From contig CABQKC010000039.1 in assembly GCA_902464635.1 (NCBI GenBank), positions 1 through 11,202 on the forward strand: a stretch of DNA of 11,202 nucleotides. The letters are read 5' to 3'. The position numbers and the translations under genes were made by a program. Every line of letters starts with the position of its first letter. Positions within the stretch are counted from its first letter, which is position 1. The notes under the pieces were generated by a model. The model saw only the letters and a list, made by a program, of their open reading frames with translations. It was not told where the DNA came from and searched no databases. The DNA comes from an uncultured Caryophanales bacterium (GTDB taxonomy: Bacteria > Bacillota_I > Bacilli_A > RFN20 > CAG-826). Positions 6,944 to 11,202 of the stretch are shown here, piece by piece.

Positions 6944-6994
6944 CCTCCTGTTTTTTGCGTGGTTAGTATAACAAAATAAGTAGCATCAAGTCTA
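6944..6994 (-). promoter_or_regulatory. pflBA promoter and ribosome binding site
   Basis: On the minus strand the -35 TAGACT (6994-6989) and the -10 TATACT (6970-6965) are 18 bp apart. TG one base before the -10 makes it an extended -10. Transcription should start near 6958. The AGGAGG ribosome site is at 6949-6944. Confidence 0.6.
6960..6974. promoter_or_regulatory. Imperfect palindrome over the pflB -10
   Basis: TGGTTA (6960-6965), a 3-bp centre and TAACAA (6969-6974) form a near-palindrome with 5 of 6 positions matching. It covers the -10 box, where a repressor would block transcription. The arms resemble half-sites of the redox repressor Rex, but the spacing is 3 rather than about 6, so no regulator is assigned. 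Confidence 0.25.
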
Positions 6995-7027
6995 AGGATT
7001 TGCTCATGAAAGATAACTTAACTTTAT

Positions 7028-7041
7028 TGAAAACGCTTACA
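7028..7041. promoter_or_regulatory. cre box (CcpA site) upstream of pflBA
   Basis: TGAAAACGCTTACA fits the degenerate cre consensus TGWAANCGNTNWCA at every defined position. It is centred about 76 bp upstream of the predicted pflB start, well outside the core promoter. That is a position where CcpA usually activates rather than blocks. It also lies upstream of the divergent lipoprotein gene at 7162 and could affect that one. Confidence 0.65.
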
Positions 7042-7082
7042 TTGAATATTGATGGGTTTATTACTCCTATAAATTCTACATT

Positions 7083-7158
7083 TCCCCTTTTTTAGGTTAG
7101 CAGATATTGATACTTAAAATTAGTGGTATTACCATTTACTAATGAACAAAAAAGGGGA
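7083..7158 (+). repeat. Inverted repeat that includes the 7162 ribosome binding site
   Basis: TCCCCTTTTTT (7083-7093) is the exact reverse complement of AAAAAAGGGGA (7148-7158), which is the ribosome binding site of the 7162 lipoprotein gene. The spacer is 54 nt. If a transcript started upstream of 7083, this 11-bp pairing would hide the ribosome site. The best promoter I can see starts later (about 7142), which would leave the left arm out of the mRNA. Confidence 0.35.
7107..7135 (+). promoter_or_regulatory. Possible promoter of the 7162-7943 lipoprotein pair
   Basis: TTGATA (7107-7112) matches the -35 consensus at 5 of 6 positions. TACCAT (7130-7135) after a 17-bp spacer matches the -10 at 4 of 6. 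The predicted leader is about 20 nt. Confidence 0.35.
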
Positions 7159-7161
7159 TTT

Positions 7162-7572
7162 ATGAAATTCAAAAAATTAATTTTATCGGGTCTAGCTTCT
7201 TTTAGCCTATTTAGCTGCGGGGAAGTAGAATCTTCATCTAGCAACAATACTTGCATAATGATAAATCTTCTTATTCTTACCGATGAGTTAGAGGGAGAAA
7301 TACATAAAATACCTGGTGAAGGCGATTACTTTAAATTTGATGGGGCTTACTTCAAAATTTTATTAAGCAAAGGTCCCTCTTTTACGATACCTCAAACTCT
7401 TATTTATCGTAATGGTGAATGTCTAGATCATAAAAATATCGATGAAAATACATTTAAAGAAGGTGCGATTTGCCTTGGCAAAATATGTTATGCGAATGGA
7501 AACGATGAAAGTTGTGCCTGGCAGGATAAATCGTTCACAACACCTTATTTAGCAATGCTTAGACTAAATTAA
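7162..7572 (+). CDS. Small lipoprotein, single-domain N-half type
   Basis: The 136-aa product has a lipoprotein signal peptide (MKFKKLILSGLASFSLFSC, modified cysteine 19), a short Ser-rich linker and a domain of about 105 residues. That domain matches the N-terminal half of the 8086 lipoprotein. Shared points are N-x-C-I (29-32), EGEI (44-47), YFKFDGAYFKI (56-66), YANG (110-113) and TPYL (127-130). The family is not one I recognise and the function is unknown. ATG 7162 is chosen over an in-frame GTG at 7123 because AAAAAAGGGGA stands just before it and the signal peptide begins there. The next gene starts 11 nt after its stop, so the two form an operon. It is divergent from pflB across about 230 bp. 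Confidence 0.8.
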   Translation: MKFKKLILSGLASFSLFSCGEVESSSSNNTCIMINLLILTDELEGEIHKIPGEGDYFKFDGAYFKILLSKGPSFTIPQTLIYRNGECLDHKNIDENTFKEGAICLGKICYANGNDESCAWQDKSFTTPYLAMLRLN

Positions 7573-7583
7573 GAGGGATTAAT

Positions 7584-7943
7584 ATGAAAAAGATTGCATT
7601 ATTCTTGATTTCGGCGTCATTGCTTGCTTCTTGTGGGACCCCTAATTCTATTGAAAATAAAAAGAAACCTACTTTCATTAGTTTTGAATTAATTGGAACT
7701 ATAAAAGTAATTTCTAATGAAGAAGTGTATTTTAATTACAAAGAGGTTTTATTTGAATTTGATTACGAAAAGACTCGCCTAGATGTTAACGGAGAGGGAA
7801 CAGTAGATAAAAAAACCTATCATTTTGTAGATGGAGTAGATGCAAGAGGAACAATATGTTTCCAAATGTCTGCTTTTGATGATTCTTATGAAGATTATAA
7901 GGATTTATCGCATTTTGTGTTAAAAAGCCTTTATATCCTATAA
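7584..7943 (+). CDS. Small lipoprotein, single-domain C-half type
   Basis: The 119-aa product has a lipoprotein signal peptide with lipobox LASC and the modified cysteine at residue 17. The rest (about 32-119) matches the C-terminal half of the 8086 lipoprotein: SFELIGTIKVIS against SFVIEGKMKIIS, the following YFNYKEVLFEF, LDVN, and RGTICF against GRVCL. Unlike the other copies it ends in FVLKSLYIL instead of a TPYL-type strand. ATG 7584 has AGAGGG 6 nt upstream. It follows the 7162 gene by 11 nt and probably shares its mRNA. No clear terminator follows. The family and function are unknown. Confidence 0.78.
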   Translation: MKKIALFLISASLLASCGTPNSIENKKKPTFISFELIGTIKVISNEEVYFNYKEVLFEFDYEKTRLDVNGEGTVDKKTYHFVDGVDARGTICFQMSAFDDSYEDYKDLSHFVLKSLYIL

Positions 7944-7987
7944 ATATAATTAAGTGTTTTGAAGTTTGTAAATCCGTAATTGTAATA

Positions 7988-8016
7988 TTGTTTTTAGTTT
8001 AATTTAAGGTTATTAT
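7988..8016 (+). promoter_or_regulatory. Promoter of the 8086 lipoprotein gene
   Basis: The -35 is TTGTTT (7988-7993), the spacer is exactly 17 bp, and the -10 is TATTAT (8011-8016), one base from consensus. The leader would be about 62 nt. It contains GGGAT (8023-8027) and ATCCC (8057-8061), plus AGCG and CGCT, as possible pairing segments. No known riboswitch is recognisable. Confidence 0.55.
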
Positions 8017-8085
8017 GATAGCGGGATGAACTTTGGCATTGTTAGGAAACGCTGGATAAATCCCAAACATTTATAAAAGGGGACT

Positions 8086-8802
8086 ATGAAAATGAAAACT
8101 AAAAATTTGTTTTTCTCTATTTTACTTCTTTTGATCCTAATTTCTTGTGGCAAGCAAGAATCTTCTTCTAAAGATTTTGGCAATGAATGTATCCTGCTTT
8201 CTAAAGCTATCTCTACCAATCAAGTTGAAGGCAATATTTATAATCTTGAAGGCAATTCTTATTTCAAATGGAATGGCACCTTATTTAAAATCAATCCTAA
8301 GAAAGTTGATAACGGCATTAACATTTTAGGCACGGACATCTATAAGGACGACAAATTGTTAAGCGATGATGAAATCGATTCTAATATATTTACAAATAAT
8401 AAGGATTGCATCGGAGTTATCACTTATGCGAACGGCTCCTATTGCAATAATGACATGGATTTATTGGAAACCCCATATCTTTCGTCATTATATTTTGGGA
8501 AACATAAGGCTAATGAATTGGAGTCTAATTATTCGAAAATCTATTCCTTTGTTATTGAAGGGAAGATGAAGATAATTTCTGATAATGAAGGATATTTGGA
8601 TTATAAGGGTATACTTTATAAAATAGGTACATACACATCTTTAACATATAAGAATGCTGCGCTAGATGTGAATAAATTAACTACTTATGAAGGGTTAGAT
8701 AAATCAAGAGGAAAGGGCAGGGTATGTTTAAGCACTACCGGCTCAATTGATAGTGAAACGAATATTTCTACCCCATATTTGTCCTATGTCAGCGTTAACT
8801 AG
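8086..8802 (+). CDS. Two-domain lipoprotein, fusion of the 7162 and 7584 types
   Basis: The 238-aa product has a lipoprotein signal peptide with lipobox LISC and the modified cysteine at residue 21. Residues about 33-137 match the 7162 product, and residues about 153-238 match the 7584 product, in the same order as those genes. The two halves also resemble each other: VEGNIYN...YFKWNGTLFKI (47-69) against IEGKMKI...YLDYKGILYKI (157-180), and ETPYLSSL (128-135) against STPYLSYV (228-235). The protein is therefore an internal repeat of one domain of about 90-100 residues, each probably beta-rich. AAAAGGGGA just before ATG 8086 supports the start; ATG 8092 is a possible alternative. It has its own promoter after a 142-bp gap. 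The function is unknown; exported and membrane-anchored is as far as the sequence goes. Confidence 0.82.
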   Translation: MKMKTKNLFFSILLLLILISCGKQESSSKDFGNECILLSKAISTNQVEGNIYNLEGNSYFKWNGTLFKINPKKVDNGINILGTDIYKDDKLLSDDEIDSNIFTNNKDCIGVITYANGSYCNNDMDLLETPYLSSLYFGKHKANELESNYSKIYSFVIEGKMKIISDNEGYLDYKGILYKIGTYTSLTYKNAALDVNKLTTYEGLDKSRGKGRVCLSTTGSIDSETNISTPYLSYVSVN

Positions 8803-8832
8803 CATAAAAATGGGGAAATTCGAAAAAAGTTC

Positions 8833-8861
8833 TTGCTACTAGTGGGGGTTCTTACTATAAT
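8833..8861 (+). promoter_or_regulatory. tRNA-Thr promoter
   Basis: The -35 is TTGCTA (8833-8838), the spacer is 17 bp, and the -10 is a perfect TATAAT (8856-8861). Transcription should begin near 8867, about 35 nt before the mature tRNA. Confidence 0.7.
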
Positions 8862-8865
8862 CATC

Positions 8866-8899
8866 AAGCCGAAAGAGTTTGTAGCGAGCTTATCGGCTT
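8866..8899 (+). other. Hairpin in the tRNA-Thr precursor leader
   Basis: AAGCCGA (8866-8872) pairs perfectly with TCGGCTT (8893-8899). Inside it AAG (8873-8875) pairs with CTT (8889-8891) past one bulged A. The stem begins almost at the predicted transcription start and ends 3 nt before the tRNA. No T-run follows, so it is not a normal terminator. It may protect or present the 5' leader for RNase P. Confidence 0.5.
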
Positions 8900-8902
8900 A
8901 CC

Positions 8903-8976
8903 GCCCTCATAGTTCAGCGGTAGAACGGATCCATGGTAAGGATCAGACCTCTTTTCGACTAAGGGTGAGGGCACCA
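8903..8976 (+). tRNA. tRNA-Thr (anticodon GGT)
   Basis: A complete 74-nt cloverleaf. The acceptor GCCCTCA pairs with TGAGGGC, with discriminator A and encoded CCA. The D arm is GTTC/GAAC with loop AGCGGTA. The anticodon stem GATCC/GGATC has loop ATGGTAA, giving GGT. The variable loop has 4 nt. The T arm CTCTT/AAGGG has loop TTCGACT. The G1-C72 and C2-G71 pairs and anticodon bases G35 and U36 agree with threonine identity. It would read ACC and ACT. The gene has its own promoter, leader hairpin and terminator. Confidence 0.95.
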
Positions 8977-8986
8977 AATGAAAATT

Positions 8987-9013
8987 AGGCTTAACCGATG
9001 GTTAGGCTTTTTT
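8987..9013 (+). terminator. Terminator of the tRNA-Thr gene
   Basis: GCTTAACC (8989-8996) pairs with GGTTAGGC (9000-9007), including one G-T pair, around a 3-nt loop. A run of six T follows. It starts 10 nt after the tRNA CCA end. Confidence 0.88.
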
Positions 9014-9051
9014 CTTATATATTAGCAATAGTTTTCTTAACATAATTTTTG

Positions 9052-9057
9052 TAAAAT
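9052..9057 (+). promoter_or_regulatory. Probable -10 of the glycosyltransferase operon, leaderless geometry
   Basis: TAAAAT (9052-9057) lies 6 nt before ATG 9064, the same distance as in the peptidase promoter. No Shine-Dalgarno sequence precedes the ATG. The -35 region (TAGTTT at 9029-9034, 17 bp away) is poor. The tRNA terminator just upstream means the operon needs its own promoter here. Confidence 0.4.
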
Positions 9058-9063
9058 AATCAC

Positions 9064-10152
9064 ATGGAAAATAAAATCAATCACTTAAGAATAAGAATGC
9101 TTTCTGAAGCTACTTCAGTTGAAGGACAAGGAGTCGGCAGTGCTTATCTAGAACAAGTAAGCCTAGTAAATGAAAATAAGGATGTATTTACAGTCCTAGA
9201 AAAAAAAGACAAAGGAAAGGCTGATATTTACCATGTACATACAGTTAATCCTAAATTCTATATTAGGATGAACAGACATCATGTAAATGTCATCTATGTC
9301 CATTTTTTGCCAACTACTTTAGACGGGTCTATCCATTTACCTAAATTTGCTTTCAATATATTTAAGAAATATGTCATCGCGACTTATAAAAAAGCCGATG
9401 AAATCGTTGTAGTTAACCCGATTTTCATTAAACCTTTAGTAGAACTTGGGATGAAAGAAGAAAACATAACATATATCCCAAATTATGTTTCCCCAACCCA
9501 GTTCCATCCTCTTCCAAAAGAAGAAAAGGATAAGATTAGGGATAAATATAATATAGATAAGGATAAATTCGTTACGATTGGAGTAGGGCAAGTACAGACT
9601 AGAAAAGGGGTGCTAGATTTTGTTGAAGTTGCAAAAGATAATCCTGACAAGATGTTTGTCTGGGCAGGTGGATTTAGCTTTGGGAAACTAACAGATGGAT
9701 ATGAAGAACTAAAGAAAGTCATGGATAATCCTCCTAGCAATGTTAGATTCCTAGGCATAATCCCAAGAAAACAAATGAATGAGATATTCAATATGGCGGA
9801 TTTATTATTCATGCCTTCTTATAATGAATTATTCCCGATGTCCATATTAGAAGCCGCCTCTACAAAAACCCCATTCCTACTCAGGGATTTAGATTTATAT
9901 AAGGACATTTTATTTAATGATTATCTAGTTGGGAATGATGCTGTTTCCTTCTCTAATGTAATAAAAAAGCTCGCAACTGATAGCTCTTTTTATAAAGATG
10001 CAGTTAATAAAAGCGAGAAGATATCATCATATTACTGCAAGGATAATGTATCTAAATTGTGGCGAGAATATTATTTTAGGATTTATAATAAATGGGCTAA
10101 ATGCAAAAAGAAGAAACTTATTAAGCCTTTAAAGGAGAACAATCAATTATGA
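9064..10152 (+). CDS. GT4-family glycosyltransferase, possibly a glycolipid synthase
   Basis: A 362-aa GT-B fold enzyme. The N-terminal domain opens with a sugar- and lipid-acceptor region (GQGVGSAYLEQV, 21-32). YIPNYVSPTQFHPLP (137-151) is the typical link to the C-terminal domain, and VTIGVGQVQTRKGVLDF (170-186) opens the nucleotide-sugar half. The E-x7-E motif of GT4 enzymes is E255 and E263 in NELFPMSILEA. There is no signal peptide; the C-terminus is very basic (KCKKKKLIKPLK), which would favour contact with the inner membrane face. The N-terminal signature recalls Gram-positive GT4 enzymes that add a second sugar to glycosyl-diacylglycerol, but the acceptor cannot be proved from sequence. 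The DegV-family gene starts inside its TGA stop (ATGA), so both are translated together. Confidence 0.85.
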   Translation: MENKINHLRIRMLSEATSVEGQGVGSAYLEQVSLVNENKDVFTVLEKKDKGKADIYHVHTVNPKFYIRMNRHHVNVIYVHFLPTTLDGSIHLPKFAFNIFKKYVIATYKKADEIVVVNPIFIKPLVELGMKEENITYIPNYVSPTQFHPLPKEEKDKIRDKYNIDKDKFVTIGVGQVQTRKGVLDFVEVAKDNPDKMFVWAGGFSFGKLTDGYEELKKVMDNPPSNVRFLGIIPRKQMNEIFNMADLLFMPSYNELFPMSILEAASTKTPFLLRDLDLYKDILFNDYLVGNDAVSFSNVIKKLATDSSFYKDAVNKSEKISSYYCKDNVSKLWREYYFRIYNKWAKCKKKKLIKPLKENNQL

Positions 10153-11006
10153 AAATTGCTATATCGGCCGAATCTACAATCGATTTACCAAAGGAACTTC
10201 TAGCTAAATATGATATTCATACCCTTCCATTTACTTTGGTTATGGGTGAAAAACAAGGGTTGGATGGCGAGATTAAACCTGAAGACCTTTATGAATATAC
10301 AGAGAAAACCGGCACTTTGCCTCATACAGCCGCGGTTAATGAATATCAATATAGTGAACATTTCACTTCCCTTTTAAAAGAATATGACCATATAATCCAT
10401 TTCTGTTTGTCTAGTGAGATATCTTGTGCTTGTCTTAATGCTAGAAATGCCGCTGCTAAATTAGATAATAAGGTCGATGTTATCGATACTAGATCACTTT
10501 CTACTGGCATCGCTCTTCAAGCTATCTATGCTTCTATTCTTGCTAAAAATAACCATGCCCCAGAAGAAATAGTTAATTTAACAAAAGAAAGAATCCCATT
10601 TGACCAAGCTTCTTTCTCCCTTGAATCAGTTAATTATCTATATAAGGGTGGAAGGTGCTCCTATTTAAAGATGCTTGGTGCCAATATATTAAAAATCAAG
10701 CCTGCCATTTATGTTAAGGATGGAAAGATGGGAGTGGGGGGCAAATATAGAGGTAACATGCTCAAGGCCGTCATGGGTTATGTTGAAGATACATTAGCTA
10801 AATATAATAATCCTGACCATAGTCGTGTATTTATTACTTATTCGACTGCTCCAGAAGAAGTTGTTGCTGCTGTAAGGGAAAGACTAGAAAAAGAAGGATT
10901 CAAGGAAATAATTCCTACAACTGCAGGTGCTACTATTTCTTGCCACTGCGGCCCTCATTGCCTTGGAATACTTTATTTCAATGATGGCGATGATCACGTT
11001 GGATAA
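10149..11006 (+). CDS. DegV family fatty-acid-binding protein (FakB-like)
   Basis: A 285-aa cytosolic protein of the DegV family, whose studied members bind one fatty acid and present it to the kinase FakA for entry into phospholipid synthesis. The N-terminal domain has ESTIDLP (8-14) and T60 in PHTAAVN. CLSSEISCACLNARNA (86-101) is the conserved Ser region, and VIDTRSLSTG lies near 115. The C-terminal lobe has SVNYLYKGGRCS and a final SCHCGPHCLGIL (264-275), where H266 is at the position of the carboxylate-binding His of FakB proteins. The full length fits the family. The start ATG overlaps the glycosyltransferase stop by ATGA, with AAGGAGA 10 nt upstream. A terminator follows. The fakA kinase is not in this window. 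The Cys-rich C-terminus is a variant of the common HxGPG motif. Confidence 0.92.
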   Translation: MKIAISAESTIDLPKELLAKYDIHTLPFTLVMGEKQGLDGEIKPEDLYEYTEKTGTLPHTAAVNEYQYSEHFTSLLKEYDHIIHFCLSSEISCACLNARNAAAKLDNKVDVIDTRSLSTGIALQAIYASILAKNNHAPEEIVNLTKERIPFDQASFSLESVNYLYKGGRCSYLKMLGANILKIKPAIYVKDGKMGVGGKYRGNMLKAVMGYVEDTLAKYNNPDHSRVFITYSTAPEEVVAAVRERLEKEGFKEIIPTTAGATISCHCGPHCLGILYFNDGDDHVG

Positions 11007-11023
11007 TATTATCTAGATGTTTC

Positions 11024-11049
11024 GCCCTTCCTAAGTGAGGGGCTTTTTT
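11024..11049 (+). terminator. Terminator of the glycosyltransferase-degV operon
   Basis: GCCCTTC (11024-11030) pairs with GAGGGGC (11037-11043), including one G-T pair, over a 6-nt loop. Six T follow. It lies 17 nt after the DegV-family stop codon. Confidence 0.9.
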
Positions 11050-11069
11050 GTTAGAGGGGTTGCTTGGAA

Positions 11070-11092
11070 TTTTTTAAAATGTTATTAAAAAA
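11070..11092. repeat. AT-only inverted repeat in the trailing intergenic DNA
   Basis: TTTTTTAA (11070-11077) and TTAAAAAA (11085-11092) form a perfect 8-bp inverted repeat around 7 nt. It has no GC pairs and may be chance or a weak second terminator. Confidence 0.25.
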
Positions 11093-11163
11093 TGAATAAT
11101 GCAAAACTCTTAAAAGACTTATAAGCACTTGCCTTGACTAAAAATAACTAGATAGAGAACCAA

Positions 11164-11202
11164 ATGTTGGATAAATATAGGCTTCAGTTGGCATCTTTTT
11201 CC
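11164..11202 (+). CDS. Possible start of a gene running off the right edge
   Basis: An ATG at 11164 opens 13 codons (MLDKYRLQLASFS) to the end of the window. A weak purine-rich AGAGAA stands 4 nt upstream and an in-frame TAG lies at 11149-11151. The fragment is too short to recognise. It could equally be noncoding. Confidence 0.25.
   Translation, partial: MLDKYRLQLASFS

Noticed and set aside
6960..6974. Rex redox-repressor site at the pflB promoter
   Set aside because: The arms resemble Rex half-sites, but the spacing is about 3 bp short and one position mismatches; kept only as an unassigned palindrome.
8013..8219. Minus-strand open frame over the start of the 8086 gene
   Set aside because: It overlaps a promoter, a ribosome site and a clear signal peptide on the other strand; no coding evidence of its own.
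9483..9812. Minus-strand 109-aa open frame inside the glycosyltransferase gene
   Set aside because: Antisense to conserved GT4 motifs, low-complexity Ser/Pro-rich translation, no ribosome site.
3932..10152. Recoding of TGA to tryptophan (Mycoplasma code)
   Set aside because: TGA ends the pflA homologue and the glycosyltransferase at family-typical lengths, and tryptophan in the conserved genes is TGG.
1..11202. CRISPR array, insertion sequence, phage or toxin-antitoxin module
   Set aside because: No regular direct repeats, transposase, integrase or recognisable toxin-antitoxin pair is visible on either strand.

Overview
The window is low-GC DNA from an anaerobic, single-membrane member of the Firmicutes/Tenericutes side of Bacteria. 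The evidence is AT-rich codon use, canonical lipoprotein signal peptides, G-rich Shine-Dalgarno sites and a pyruvate formate-lyase system. TGA is used as a stop at the ends of the pflA homologue and the glycosyltransferase, and tryptophan is TGG, so the genetic code is the standard one and not that of Mycoplasma. A gut-associated Bacilli lineage (Erysipelotrichales, RF39 or Acholeplasma-like) would fit, but that is inference; no taxonomic marker is present.

Layout. (1) Positions 1-3844, plus strand: a putative secreted or surface region. It holds a frameshifted gene relic (55-304), a lipoprotein (327-977), a putative secreted papain-like cysteine peptidase with a leaderless promoter (1086-2288), a second lipoprotein paralogous to the first and overlapping the peptidase gene (2269-2898), and an unrelated 270-aa lipoprotein (3032-3844) with a strong terminator. 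(2) Positions 3932-6932, minus strand: pflB-pflA, overlapping by 35 nt. They are preceded by an extended -10 promoter and a full-match cre (CcpA) box. (3) Positions 7162-8802, plus strand: a second lipoprotein cluster. Two small lipoproteins (7162-7572 and 7584-7943) correspond to the N-terminal and C-terminal halves of the larger third one (8086-8802). (4) Positions 8903-8976: tRNA-Thr(GGT) with its own promoter, a leader hairpin and a terminator. (5) Positions 9064-11006: a GT4 glycosyltransferase, probably leaderless, and a DegV/FakB-type fatty-acid-binding protein joined by an ATGA overlap and ended by a terminator. The last 150 bases are mostly empty and may hold the start of another gene.

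How the genes may work together. PflB and PflA supply acetyl-CoA and formate from pyruvate under anaerobic sugar fermentation, with likely CcpA control. The glycosyltransferase-DegV pair looks like a membrane-lipid unit (fatty-acid handling plus possible diacylglycerol glycosylation). Six of the protein genes are predicted to be exported, five of them as lipoproteins. They fall into small families duplicated, fused or split within this window, which looks like a locally evolving surface repertoire. The least explained parts are the peptidase sandwiched between two paralogous lipoproteins and the split/fused lipoprotein trio.
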